In this document: positions 1 through 12,865 of the stretch, one piece after another
Position numbering within the stretch: position 1 is the stretch's first letter
How the letters are laid out: each line of letters starts with the position of its first letter
Assembly (NCBI RefSeq): GCF_000764305.2
Contig: NW_025933189.1
Span: forward strand, 146,850-210,849
Length of the DNA stretch: 64,000 nucleotides
Origin: Hyalella azteca
Taxonomy: Eukaryota > Arthropoda > Malacostraca > Amphipoda > Hyalellidae
Reading direction: 5' to 3'
Notes under the pieces: generated by a model
What the model was told of the DNA's origin: nothing
Seen by the model: the letters and a program-made list of their open reading frames with translations, nothing else
Database searches by the model: none
Translations under genes and position numbers: made by a program

Positions 1-245
1 CAGCGTGAACATGTCAACTCAGCATCAGCGTGAACATTTCAACTCAGCATCAGCGTGAACATTTCAACTCAGCATCAGCGTGAACATTTCAACTCAGCAT
101 CAGCGTGAACATTTCAACTCAGCATCAGCGTGAACATGTCAACTCACCTTCAGCGTGAACATGTCAACTCAGCATCAGCGTGAACATTTCAACTCAGCAT
201 CAGCGTGAACATGTCAACTCACCTTCAGCGTGAACATGTCAGCTC
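1..245. repeat. 25-bp tandem array
   Basis: About ten copies of a 25-bp unit, CAGCGTGAACATKTCAACTC followed by AGCAT or ACCTT. The array runs off the left edge. Copies differ by only a few substitutions, so it is young. Confidence 0.97.
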
Positions 246-1638
246 GTAAAGCACTTATCATTTTTCGCAAATTTTCGAAGTGAAGAAAGCGTTGGATGCG
301 GAGGCTTAAAGAGCGATTTGCATATTGAGATTGAAATTACAGCATGCACTATTATTATTATACACTTCTACGAACAAGTGAAATGTTGCCAACGTCGACG
401 TATATATAATATTCTGGAAACTTGAATTAAAAAAAAAAAACAGAAATACCGCCTTAAATACTGCATTTCTGATGAAATTTTTCGAAATTAAACGAGTTCT
501 GAGCATGTTTTTATCCTGCACTCTCGACGCAATATGACGAATGAAATTCAATTAATTGCGACACAATTAATTTCCTAAAACAGTTCAGTAAAATAAACAG
601 AGAAATTAAGTTACTGAAATCTTCGTATTAAAGAACGCAGAGTTCTATTAACCCAGTTCTATTTGCTGGTTATGCACAGGCAGAAATGCGGGCATTAATT
701 GTATAAATCTTCTTTAGTTAACACAACTATGATAAGGGAACACGCTTTGACAGAAAGCTAATGGAAGAACGAAATGTATTTAAAACCTTGGATAAACACA
801 CGCGTGAATATTATAAATTTTATATATATTATTAAGAGGCGAACACGAGCGATGGTCTTGTTCAATGTATTATTCTCATCCTGCGTGGGGAACTTTTTCG
901 CTATCAACTTTGCTTTAAATTCACGGTATATTTAAAATATATGCAAAAAGTTATCTTAACACTCTACGGAGTTTATGTTTTTACAAGACTCACTTATTTT
1001 GTGGAGCGAAACCGAATATACGAGAATGATTCGATTTAGCGTGAAATATTGCACAGAAATATATTCATTGCAAACGAAACTGTAAGCCCTAAAGAAAGGT
1101 GTACGACAACACGATAAGACATGTAAATAATTCATTGAATTATATACCAGAGACTCCGATCTCACTGCACTCGTAAACTTGATTTTAAAAAGTTCATTTT
1201 TTACAGACCCTTTACGTTTTTTATCCAGCACATTCTTACGGGCTTAAAAAATCTAAACAAACTCATGAGAGACTTGCAATTCGTTCAAGATTCATGATTA
1301 ACATAATATAATATTAATGCAGTTATTCTGTGAATTCAAATTAATTCCCATTGCCTCGAAACGAAGTGCAACGTTCCGAGTCCTTGCCTGGTAAAACTAT
1401 CCCTTTCATTTCTCCCCGGACTCTACTTACTCCATCACATGAATGGAATCATTCAAGCCAGAGCTGCAATATTGAAGTAAGATATTCTGCCCGAACATAT
1501 CAAGCTTGCCTCATACAAAGCGACGAACTGCCAGCCTAAATATTACATTTAATGAGCTTAACTCTGTTAAGGCGATAATTACAGCAAGCGTACGAGACTG
1601 AATTTGTACCCAGGTTGCTCGTATAAATAACTAATTCA
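246..1638. other. AT-rich DNA with no recognised feature
   Basis: Unique-looking AT-rich sequence. Short open frames here have no family signature, and I see no splice-flanked exon or repeat structure. Confidence 0.6.
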
Positions 1639-2460
1639 AATGAAAACCTAGTTGAAATATAAAACTAGTTGAAATATAAAACTAGTTGAAATATAAAACT
1701 AGTTGAAATGAAAAACTAGTTGAAATGAAAAACTAGTTGAAATGTAAAACAAGTTGATAAGTAAAACAAGTTGAAATGTAAAACAAGTTGAAATGAAAAA
1801 CAAGTTGAAAGGAAAAATAAATTGAAATGTAAAACTAGTTGAAATTATAAACTAGTTGAAATGTAAACAAGGTGAAATGTAAAACAAGTTGAAATGAAAA
1901 ACAAGTTGAAACGCAAAACAAGTTGAAATGCAAAACAAGTTGAAATATTAAACTAGTTGAAATTATAAACTAGTTGAAATTATAAACTAGTTGAAATTAT
2001 AAACTAGTTGAAATTATGAACTAGTTGAAATGTAAAACTAGTTGAAATGTAAAACTAGTTGAAATGAAAAACTAGTTGAAATGAAAAACTAATTGAAATT
2101 ATAAACTAGTTTATATTATAAATTAGTTGAAATGTAAAACTAGTTGAAATGTAAAACTACCTAGTTGAAATGAAAAAATAGTTTAAATGAAAAAGTAGTT
2201 TAAATGAAAAACAAGTTGAAATGAAAAACTAGTTGAAATGAAAAACTAATTGAAATTTTAAACTAGTTTAAATTATAAACTAGTTGAAATGTAAAACTAG
2301 TTGAAATGAAAAACTAGTTTAAATGAAAAAGTAGTTGAAATGAAAAACTAGTTGAAATGAAAAACGAGTTGGAATGAAAAACTAGTTGAAATGAAAAACT
2401 AGTTGAAATGAAAAACTAGTTGAAATGAAAAACTAGTTGAAATGAAAAACAAGTTGAAAT
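1639..2460. repeat. 17-bp tandem array with ACTAGT core
   Basis: Roughly 48 copies of a unit near AACTAGTTGAAATGAAA. Variants replace ACTAGT by ACAAGT or change the A-rich half. Subtypes cluster (ATATAAA, GTAAA, TTATAAA, GAAAA), which shows local homogenisation. A single N at 2462 marks an assembly uncertainty at the array end. Confidence 0.97.
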
Positions 2461-2462
2461 GN

Positions 2463-2522
2463 GGGGATGTAGGAGCAGGGGATGTAGGAGCAGGAGATGT
2501 AGGAGCAGGGGATGTAGGACCA
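2463..2522. repeat. 15-bp G-rich tandem repeat
   Basis: Four copies of GGGATGTAGGAGCAG directly after the ambiguous base. It abuts the preceding array and is followed by unrelated GC-rich sequence. Confidence 0.9.
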
Positions 2523-2652
2523 GGCACTCACCCTTGGGGTTGCCCAGACAGCCTCTGGACGGGGTCGGGCGGACCGGTCCTCCATGGCGCTGGATCCGCA
2601 GATCTGAAGTCCAGTCCGTCGGAGATCTTCAGCGCGAGATCTCACGTGCGCG

Positions 2653-2856
2653 GCATTTCCGCTAGATCTTGCACGGCATTTTTGCTAGATCGAGCACGGC
2701 ATTTCTACTAGATCTTGCACGGCATTTCCGCTAGATCTTACACGGCGTCTCCACTATATCGTGCACGGCATTTTCGCTAGATCGTCCACTGCGTTTCCAC
2801 TAGATCGTGCACGGCATTTCCACAAAATCGTGCACGGCTTTTTCACTAGATCGCAA
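2653..2856. repeat. 23-bp degenerate tandem array
   Basis: About nine copies of GCACGGCATTTCCRCTAGAT plus CKT. Most copies carry a CTAGATC core and differ at several positions. Confidence 0.9.
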
Positions 2857-3688
2857 ACATGAAAGTATGCGAGATGTTGCAGGTAGATATAACAACCTCC
2901 TATACGTTGAATTTCAGAGTGATATCACATGAGCATGTAGATTCTTGATAACCATAGTGGCTCTAAGAAAATAGGAAAGATATCGTCTTGAAAGAGCTAC
3001 ATGCAACTCGAGTAGTATTTACAAAAATAAGGTGTTCACGCTCCTACATTATCCAAATCGTATCGTGTATCAATTGAACTGTGCAAACGCAACACTCACT
3101 AACACAACTCGCCGATAAAACACGTAACTTTTCATTCAACGGAAGCAAGTAACTTTTCACTCAACGAGAACAAAGCATTTTTCACTCCAGCACTTCACAA
3201 ATCTGAAAATGACAAGGATATTTTACGAGCTTTATAAAACATGACGAAAATTTAATCCGTATTATCATTGGCCGACCATTGGCCATTGATCAAGCACCCT
3301 TAATTTGTTTTATAATTCATCAAGAAAGAGCGAAATTAAAGGGTAAGTACAATCAGAAGCGACCGTTCAATAGCGCCGGTAATCTTCACCATCGTCTCAA
3401 AATGAACTATACATTTTATGCAAGGACTGAAAAATGGCTAAGAAATTTAATGAAAGGTATAATTTTCCTTTTCGTTTAGAAGAACTTATTAGACAAGGAG
3501 GAGGACGATACTGAAGATGTTGATAAAATTTGGAGAAAAAATGTGAGAAAAGGCAAAAGTATGACAGTCATTCAGATAATTGATAATATAATATTTCAAT
3601 AGATTTTCCAGTAACTGCGTAACTTTCGTTGCCAAGCCTTCAACCATGCTTCAAAACCAGATTTATAAGATTGGTTTGGACAATCATC
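2857..3688. other. Unannotated AT-rich DNA
   Basis: No gene seen. An imperfect GGCC palindrome at 3261-3291 resembles one at 60497-60530. The rest is featureless to my reading. Confidence 0.5.
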
Positions 3689-4057
3689 CCCAGCAGGCAA
3701 TGTCAGGTTGAATCAATGTTGCAGCATCAAAACTCACGACATTGAAATAACGTTGAATATTAGTTTAGAATGAAAATTTAAGTAACGTCATTTTTTCAAC
3801 GTCTTTCATTTCGACGTTGTTTCAGCGTTAAAATCGCGTTGGCATCTGACGGGAAGATTGCGAATGAATATATATATATATATATATATACGAATTTCAA
3901 ATCAGAATATTACGCTTTTTCAACGTTGAATTAACTTCGAAATATAATTTTACGACGCTGAAAAAATCATGTTGCTGCAATTTTCATTCTAAACTAGTAT
4001 TCAACGTCGTGAGTTTTGCTGTTTCAACGTTGATTCAACCTGACATTGCCTGCTGGG
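3689..4057. mobile_element. MITE with long terminal inverted repeats
   Basis: A 369-bp element with no coding capacity. Its ends are inverted copies: CCCAGCAGGCAATGTCAGGT at the left and its complement ending at 4057. The inverted similarity continues inward (TTGAATCAA, CAACGTTGAATA, TTTAGAATGAAAATT), so most of the element can fold into one hairpin. The centre holds an (AT)n run at about 3867-3890. A target-site duplication is not clear. This structure is that of a non-autonomous DNA transposon; I cannot name the superfamily. Confidence 0.8.
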
Positions 4058-7000
4058 TCAACAAAATTATCAGTGACTTTCAATATACTGCCAGTGACTT
4101 TCAATATAACAATATTGCCATTGACTTTCAACTAGAAATAACAACAAACTTTCTTTGAAAATTTCAGATCTTTTAACCATGGATTTTTCATGGAGATTTA
4201 GATCTGTGAAAATTTCAGATTTTAAATCTTACATAGAAGCAGACTTTAGGCTGTTTCGTTCAAATTGTTCGAGAATTACTAAGAAAAATTAAATTTAACG
4301 CTACACGGGGAAACCAATCAAGATATTATTTATATCAGAAACGAGTAGGTTCAATATGGAAGCCACGTTTTTTTTAGAAGGGTTGCTTGTCTGTATAAGG
4401 CAGGACACACACAATTTTTGCAGGGCACTGCGATGGTGCAATTGCCAGACTTGTTAATGGACAAGAACTTCTGGCGCGACACTGAGGGGCAGTGAAAATG
4501 GCGCGAAGACAGTCCCTAACATTCTCCAATTTAAGCCAACCCTTCGGCGAATGACCTTTGGCCGTTCTATGGACATCTGTGACCAAGTCACTAGCGAATT
4601 CGCCCAAGACGAAAGATCTGTCGGTAATTACATTCCGGAAGCTCAGACTTCTTTTTTGCGAAATTGATAAAAAATAAACAAATGCAGTTGATCAAAATTA
4701 TTTGTTGTTTTGTGTAAATTTGCGAGAGAGTAACAACTGAAATTTGAAAATAAATTTCTCTGTAATAATGATTGTCTTCATTTTGCATTTGGTATGCATA
4801 TGGACGCTTTTGATAAGTACACCATTGCCCAATTTAATGGTGGCATTCTAGTGATTAAATGCAACGGATGTTCACTGCATCTACGGCCAAGACCGTAAAC
4901 ACCCAACGAGCAGAGTAGAGTTTTTCTTCAGTATCCCAAATTATATAATGCAGTGGACTTGAAAGTTTGCACATACATATATAGCGCCTGTTCCCCCTTT
5001 ATTTCAAATTGAACTTTAATCGCAAAAACTCTGCAATCTTAAATTCAAAACTCTCCAATAATTACGAGCGGTAATATAATTACTATTCTTTCGATCAAAT
5101 GAGATGTTACGTTAATGATAAAAGGAAGACATTCAACAATAGTGACTGCCTTCAATCTAGCCGTGATTTAAAACGGACGGGTTTGTTAGGTTATACGAGA
5201 AGTATCTGCTTTTACTTGCTGAAATTTGAATATTTGAAAACATGTAGAATTATTTGAAAATGTTTCGTTTTTTACCTGACAGTTAGTAAAATGTTTACCT
5301 TTCCAAAAAATCTTTGTATCTTTTCTAATTTCATTGTATAAATAATCACAACTAAAACTAAACGCGAATTACAAATTTGGGCACCTCAAATGAAATAGGT
5401 AAATATTTCATGATTATCTGCTATAAGAAGAAGGATGCGTCAGGTTATAGAATTGTTCCACGCTGACAATCAAATTAAGATTCAGTTTATTGAAGGCGAT
5501 ACGTACCTGTGGGCGACAAATCGTAATGTGAATCCAGTATCTCCAGATTTTAATTAAAGATACGGTAGTCATAATGTTGTCATCGTAATTATACAAAGAA
5601 GCTATGAGCCTGTGACTGAAGTGAAAACCACCATGTATCAATAAACGCGCTTGAACGATTCACTGCGAAACACGAATAAAAAGAAGGCTGTACTCTCAAT
5701 GTATAAATGTCTACATAAATAAATCAAAATGACCATAGGCGTTTGTGGCGTGGCCACGAAAACATTGAAGAGAATTAGAAAAATTTAACGCTAAGGAAAT
5801 TCTTCTACACATGATGACGGCAAAAAGTCGTAGGGATTTATTTGCCTTTTGTAGAGCGCGAACTACAGCCTCCTATATACGGAGCTGCAAGCACCGGAAT
5901 AACCAAATGCCAGTAAGCAGAAAATATTCGGTTATCCAAAAGCTTGTCTTGGTACATAACTACTCCATATAAAAGAATAAATGAGGTTATAGCAAATCCT
6001 TAACCATGCATCGTATTTATCACTGTCGTCATTCATTATTTAACCGCAAGCGCACTTGGTGACAAATAGAATTTTCGTTATAAAAATGTCTCTTTCCAGG
6101 GTTATTAGAAGTGAAAGAATTTACTCGAATCAATTAACAGGTTACAAGGATGTATTCGAAAAAATCTTGATCATTTTCAGAATGAAAACACGGCTACGGC
6201 CAAATCGAAACGAGGGTTGTGATTTCTGTCCATTGAACCCTGAAGTTTAAATCAAAGCTAAAAACGACGTGTGTTCTCAACATCCAAAGAATAGGAGCGT
6301 TCGCTGCTCAAACTACTGCAAGTTGCGTTACTGCCTACACAAAACATGTGTTTAGTAAAAGCTAAATACTCTCACAACTAATAAATATAATTAAATTTCG
6401 TAGGCTCCGGTGTTCACAAGGTAAACCCAAAGAGCTCTACACTAAGCTTTGATGAATTTAAACTGAAAGGCATATATTAATATCTGCCTTCAGGCGGAAC
6501 TAATTGTGGTTATTGAATAAGCCGTACATGCACTGAATGCAGCGCGAATGTTTGGTAAACGCATATATAAATCATTCGGCTACGGTTCTTGTTATGAAAG
6601 TGTGTTATGAACTTATGAAGGCTGTGCTTCATTGGGTATGTTTCACTCACGGGGACACTTCAACCGTTAATGAACACCAACAATTTACTCAAATCAGAAG
6701 AAGATGCAAAGTCTACCGTAATTTATGACACGTGTACTGTGTTTCGTGTACACAGTACACGAAACAATGATGATCTGCGATTCCTTGACACATAAAGGTA
6801 TTCATTCCTGCGATTCCTGCTTCACAAGAAGCAGCACTTCTTTGGTCTATAGAGCGAGAAGTCGGTCCGCGTGGTGAGCACGTGAGTACGAAAAGCTTCA
6901 AATACGCTTGTAGAGGCAAGATTTCTTAGTGCCACCTCGAGTCCAGCCCCAGATCCGCAACTATACACATTAAAAATAGTATTACTTAGGAACTGACTGA

Positions 7001-8334
7001 CACTAATAATGTAATCACTGTAATAATGGTAATAATGGAATTGCAATAAGACAGACTCAATAGCCACTGAATTTCAAATATGTGCAGCACATTTTATTGT
7101 AAAACTTAATTTGATTGAATGAAAAATCTTGCCAATAAAAGCAAGGTAAGTTGACTAGAAATCAAAGTAATTGAAGGTGTAATTGTTACCGTCAACCATC
7201 CCTAGAAATAGGTTGTTCACAGGAGGACTGTTTGGTAACGACTGGTCTAAGCCCCGGTCGTTCTCTCTTGACCAGAGTTTTCAATCGGTGACTTCTACAG
7301 TATAATTAACAACCTTACAGGAGGGTGAAGTATGATATCGTATGAATAAGACGGAATAGTTAGCAATTATGCCGAATTAACCTTACATATTTGCTGCAGT
7401 AGGCTTCAAACACACACCAACATACAAATTTTTACAAAAATAGATAAGATTGTTTTTTATTATTAATAACTGCGCATAAACAACAATTACTAAACTACCA
7501 GAACTCACTATTTAATTATAATTAGAAAATTGCAAGCAAAATCCCATCTGAAAGCTCCGGCATTTATAGTTATCCTGATGACGAAACGATTACGTAGCAC
7601 CAAACTCTTGTTCGTTCCGAATTTGTCGCATTAATGCCCGACGAGCAGCATTTAAGTTACACAAACCATGTCATCTAGACATATTCACTAGCGAGTATTT
7701 AAGTATTCTTGTTGATACCTATGGAACAAAATAATATAATTCTAAGAAGTTACCCAAGCGTCGCAGGTTCATCGGGTAGCAGGTTATGCGGGCGGTGCTC
7801 CTGATAGGAAATGTTCTATTTTTTTGGTAGTTAAATTATGAAGAATATTAGATTACAGTTGACATCAGTCAGCCGATCTTCTCCTAACCTCTTGTCTAGA
7901 AAAGTCGTAGATGTCCGATCTCGGCGATACCCCGATACGATAGGTGGAGATACGTTCCAATACCTTGTAGGCATAGTTTCAAGCTTCAAGCATATACCCA
8001 CAACCGAGCATTATAAATTATATCAATCTGAGTGTAGTTATCTCCTTCACTTTGACAGAAGGAAGACATGGATGGAAGACAATCTGCGAAGCGAGGATTT
8101 CCTTGGTCCAAGTGCGTCTAGTTTTACAGATGACAACTCTGACAGAAGTTTTTAGTGTTGTCAGTGAACTTAGTTGCTGCCTCAGTCGCGCTCTTCAAGC
8201 GCAGCGCCGCAGCAAGCTCATTTTGCCGACGACAAAGCAGACCAGGGAGAAGCAAGATGACAGGAAAGACTGGGAGCTTTACGAGTTTATGAATTAATTT
8301 TGTCATGAAAATAAACGAAAGAGTGGTAATGTAA
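4058..8334. other. 4.3 kb without recognised genes
   Basis: AT-rich DNA with scattered short open frames. The longest ATG-started frame, 105 codons at 7838-8155 (+), lacks any family signature. A perfect 11-bp hairpin lies at 6741-6765. No exon or repeat array was found. Confidence 0.5.
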
Positions 8335-9137
8335 AGCCCCATCCACACGCTCAAACTTATCGTCAGTCTTGCATGTCATGCCAGGTTTGACCGATTTTGA
8401 CGGAAGACTGAAGAGCGTCCACACGCTCAAACTTTCCTTCAGTTTTTAGTGCGTTCGTGACAACTCGCAGCAGTGAACGCAGTTTGCGCCACCAAAATTA
8501 GGTTAAAACGATGCAAACGTACGCGGTGGTCCCGAAAATGGTTTTAAAAATGCCACAGTGAGAGTTGATTATAGACAGCATCCCCACCAGCACCAGACAG
8601 CATTGACGACTTCATTCTGGCACATTCGTTTCGATAAAATTTATTTTCATCGTTACAAAGTCTTTATTTTCTGTATAATCAACTTTTTTGCACTTAACTT
8701 TCAATGTCGCATAGGCCAGTGCTCTCTTTTCCTTGTGACTGTAGCTTTTTGATTGAATTAACTATAAACATGGGAAACTACGATATAACTCGATAAACTC
8801 GCCAAAATAAATCGTGAAACCAGTGTCAGATATCCTGGGATGTGAAAAACTAGAGCTAGCGAGGAACAATGTCACAGCTCTCATCATCTATATAGACTGA
8901 GATAGAGAAAAAGTTTGACCAATTAGTCGGTTGCCCGTCCACGCGCTCGAACTTATCGTCAGTCTTGCATGAATCCAAAGGTCTCGCCCGTCCGTCTTTT
9001 CCAGGTTTGTCAAACCTCAAACTCCGCCCACCCGTCATGCAAGACGTCAAACTTTGAGCGTCCACACGCTCCGTCTTGTCGTCAAACCTGGCATGACTTG
9101 CAAGACTGACGATAAGTTTGAGCGTGTGGACGGGGCT
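8335..9137. mobile_element. Non-autonomous TIR DNA transposon, about 0.8 kb
   Basis: The ends are AGCCCCATCCACACGCTCAA at 8335 and its near-complement ending at 9137. Inverted similarity spans nearly 60 bp and includes AACTTATCGTCAGTCTTGCA and CATGCCAGGTTTGAC. More copies of the CCACACGCTCAAACTT motif lie just inside both ends, a subterminal-repeat layout typical of some DNA transposons. There is no transposase. A 184-codon minus-strand open frame that begins inside the element at 8856 and continues past it looks like chance. Flanking TA-rich bases do not give a certain target duplication. Confidence 0.82.
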
Positions 9138-9151
9138 TACAGAATACAGAG

Positions 9152-9357
9152 GTAGGGTACGCACACAGTGGAAGCAGGTTTGCCCGCGCGGGCAACCTGC
9201 TCCAACCTGCCACAAGAATGAACATAGGATAATAATGTAAGTGTTCACAGTGAAAACCTGTACGTATAGGCTTCTGTATTCTATGGTTTCAGGCGCCAGC
9301 CAATGCGCAGGTAACCAGCACGCTGGCAACCTGCTTTCACTGTGTGCGTAGGTACCC
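9152..9357. mobile_element. Short MITE next to the larger TIR element
   Basis: About 206 bp. The left end reads GTACGCACACAGTGGAAGCA. The right end, complemented, reads TACGCACACAGTGAAAGCAG, so about 23 bp are shared in inverted orientation with one mismatch. It starts only 15 bases after the preceding element. No coding capacity. Confidence 0.72.
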
Positions 9358-11864
9358 ATAGCCTTGTAACCGCCCAAAGCGCGCGAGAAGCGCACAACGA
9401 ACAAGTTCAACTCTAACAGACTTTTCTTATAATATCGTCCGCCAAATTAAATTTAAATAAATTTTGACCGATCTACTGATTATTTAGATTAAATGATAAA
9501 AAATCGACGAATTGGCTAGGAGGTTTTATGAATTGACTAGAAAGTTTTCACAACACATAGTACACTTACAGACTATCCAGAAATTTCTCGGGAATCAGGA
9601 CAGATGGACCAGAATACCGGGACTAGATCTAGCATAAGATTCTGAAACTACAGAAACTAGCTACTCCATTTAAAGAATGAGCAGTTCTAACTCACATGCA
9701 CTACGAAAGTTCCATTTAAATCACATTTTAATGTTCAAAGAAAATTAAATTTTCATCTTGGAATAAAATGTAAGCAAATCGAAGAAAAATTACAAATATG
9801 TACACATGCAATTGACCCTTCCTCGTCTCGCTAGCCTTAGGTATAAGCTTATTGGTTATACTGTCAATGCTGCTAACAAGGCCATAGCACAAAAGTCCCC
9901 GGACTTAAAAAGAAACGATTCATCATGGAAACAAAAATAATTCACAACTTGCTAGCGAGATCGAAACAGGTAGTATTTAATATGTAGCGATCCTCTACGA
10001 CAAATCATAGTTCTTATCAGAATTATGAGGTTATTAGTGACGATGTACCAAGTGCGATATCTACTCGAGTTACGACTTATGAGTCAATGGCTGTTCCCTC
10101 AGGGAGAATTAAATTTCTTGTAATGAAAAAATCACAATCTCCAAAATATATTTGAAGTTCGGAATTAAACCAAAAATTTCGATCTTGGGAAATTGAAGCA
10201 ATTCTACTGTGGTTGTGAAGAAATTTTTAACTTCCCAAAGCTATGCAAACACTCAAGAGAATATTGATACAAAGTGAAATAAACACAGCCTAAATATATT
10301 AAGAAAACAGAATTATTATTGTTCACAATAGATAGTTTCATATAGATATTTCATAACACTGAGCCCAAGCAAAGATATCGGTTAGTGCCCCGATACGGAG
10401 CTCACACGTCCACAACCACACACAGACACGGCGAATACTACACTGGCATTAAAATGATCACTGTGCCCGACCTAAGCTGTGAACTTGTGACACCACGGGA
10501 AGGAATCTTGGTTATCTCTACCAACTCATTTATTCATACACAAGATATTTTATCTAACTTCATTCATTGTTTAAGGAATGCAATATTTCCTTCAATAGGG
10601 TAAATAAACGAATCAGTCATCGAAAAAAGGTAAACAATTAAGACTAAGCCATGGACGTTGCCTGATGTATGAGCCTGCTGCCACCTGTTGACAGACTCAG
10701 AGCGCCACCTCATGCATCGTAGTACACCCTTCATTCCAGAAGACTTGAATACCACCTGTTCTTTAATAATTAAAGCCTATAACGTAACACTAATGAGGAG
10801 TTTTATATTTCTGAATGCATTTTAGCGTAGCGGCTGAAGGTTTCATTGAAAATGCTTCTGCGTGAGATTGGGCGAACGGAAACATTTTTTCAATCAAATC
10901 CATACCACATTATGAGACAACGCGAGCTCAGCGTTTTGGTACGAGACCCGATAGTCCAGAGTACAAGCCTCCGCTTTTGATATTATCGAATAGAAACCTC
11001 GCTCCCGATAGTATTTTAGTGGCATTGTCAAGTACGATGTATGAATCAACGAAAAGACTCGCAGTTTCTTATGAGGCCAGGAAATCAACCATTCAAGTCT
11101 AGAGAAAATGAGTATTTAAGTATTTTGGAAATTAATTTTTTTTTTTCAGATACGCTCGGCGAGTTAATGAAGCATGCCAGTTATTGCTGTCGAATAATAA
11201 GTTCGTCGTTAAGAGAAAATTATGTTTGCTTTAATTATCATAATTATAACCGAACAAATTCATTAAAGTTATGGATGAGAGTAAGTGTTGAACTAAACGA
11301 ACGGTGGAAACTTCAAGGCAGGTATAGAAAAACGGTCTTCGTTCTTACAGGTACACAACATTAGTATATATCATTACTCATATATCATTCATGGCTATTA
11401 GCATTATACTAAATCATGTTAATAGCCAACCCGTGCTATGGTGAGAGGTGTCAACGTACAATAATTGTTGTGGCAAGCTATGCATAGGTTAATAGGTAAC
11501 TCTTGGTTACCATGTTAATGCATGAAAAATAAAGGCGTAAACTTCAAGAAACTAATTTAAAAAATTTCAGAATGCAATAGTAATTAATTTGGTATTTTTA
11601 TGAAAGATATTACGTTAGACATGCTAAGTTACACCATGCATTTTATTGAAATTTAAACCAGATGTTAGGCAAACAATATTTCATTAATACATTATTGTAA
11701 ATCTGATCATGTGTGTCTTTTAGCAGATAAAAATATGTTAGCATAAAGTGGGAATTAAGGTGAACCCCTCTAGTATCTTAATAGAAGCCTTAAATGTGTT
11801 TATACAACATAGCAAATTGTGAATACAAAAATAGAACATTTTATTATTATATTTTATTATTATA

Positions 11865-11905
11865 TGGAAAATAGAGTCCATAGGTAATACAATTACGTTC
11901 CTTAG
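11865..11905. repeat. 41-bp exact direct repeat, copy 1
   Basis: Begins TGGAAAATAGAGTCCATAGG and ends TTACGTTCCTTAG. It is identical to 12075-12115, with 169 bp between the copies. Confidence 0.95.
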
Positions 11906-12074
11906 TTAAGTGGCCTAGTACCTACTTCTTCATAAAAGATTGTTTCGATCACTACTCCTAGCTGGAAACTTAACAATTCATAAGACTCACTTTGCTGATC
12001 TTTTCCGTTCCCTTCATTTAAAAATGTTACGCCTTAGAAGTGAGAAGTTGAGAAAATAAAAGCAACATAGATGT

Positions 12075-12115
12075 TGGAAAATAGAGTCCATAGGTAATAC
12101 AATTACGTTCCTTAG
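12075..12115. repeat. 41-bp exact direct repeat, copy 2
   Basis: Identical to 11865-11905. A perfect repeat of this length in otherwise unique DNA implies a recent duplication or an assembly effect. Confidence 0.95.
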
Positions 12116-12738
12116 CCAGCGTCTGGGCAGGAAAAACTGCGACAGACAAGCGCGTCCAAAACATTTCCGTGGGGCTAAATTGGCCCCGGGACAGACGATG
12201 TGGCAGTCAAGGGACTCTTTCGATTTGCCGGTCCAGTAGCCAGATTCTCAAAAATACTTACGATATAGTAAGCGTTTCAAAAACCTTGGTTTCCTTCGAA
12301 AAAAAATCCTGTGAATGGCAACCACAATCTTTGTCATCCGTCCTGCAGTCAAGGCAAAAAATCTTGATAATCAGAACCAAGGCTGCCGATTTTCGCAAAT
12401 AAAAATAAATGAATCCTACTACTTGCGAGTATAAAAAACGACAAAAATAATAAATATAATCAGGATATGTTCAGAAAAATAACTACTAAATAACAATCTA
12501 TTGATTAGGCGACTTGATTTTATTTAATATTTTGGACGAATATTTCAAGGAAAATTATTCAGCTTTCGAGCAGCGAATTAACGAACTCCTTCTTTCTCTA
12601 TTTATGAAAATCATTCAATAACATAGTGCCAAAATAACTGTCCAACTAACTCAATGTCTGTCTTACACAAAAATGATCGAATATTTTAGAGTTCAAATAG
12701 ATAGCTGAAATACTGCAAAGCTTACAAAAATGCATTTA

Positions 12739-12865
12739 TAACTCATTTTCTCATTCATGGAAAAAAAGGCGCTATTGTGGTCGTCATGTCCGTCCGTCCG
12801 TGACTTCACATGACAGAGAAAATGCGCTCTCTGTCACTCACAGCAGTGAGTGCTGATCTATTTTT
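12739..12865 (+). mobile_element. Dispersed hairpin repeat family, copy 1
   Basis: First of seven copies of a family whose fullest form reads GCGCATTTTCTCATTTATGG, AAGGCGCTATTGTGCTCGTC, ATGTCCGTCCGTC, GTGACTTCACG, GAGAAAATGCGC, then ACTCACTGCAGTGAGT. The element has inner inverted ends (GCATTTTCTC and GAGAAAATGC) and a palindromic tail. In this copy the TTTTCGTCGAC segment is missing. No coding capacity. Probably a MITE or SINE-like element. Confidence 0.82.

Larger units (their letters stand above)
9358..12738. other. 3.4 kb without recognised genes
   Basis: AT-rich DNA. The only structure noted is an exact 41-bp direct repeat (11865-11905 and 12075-12115). Open frames here are short and carry no recognisable motifs. 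Confidence 0.5.

Noticed and set aside
1..245. Possible CRISPR array
   Set aside because: Units repeat end to end with no unique spacers, and the genome is eukaryotic; the same holds for the other arrays.
7838..8155. 105-codon plus-strand ATG frame
   Set aside because: No recognisable domain, no splice context, ordinary base composition. A homology search would decide.
8856..9410. 184-codon minus-strand frame
   Set aside because: Runs from inside one TIR element through a MITE; composition and boundaries fit chance.
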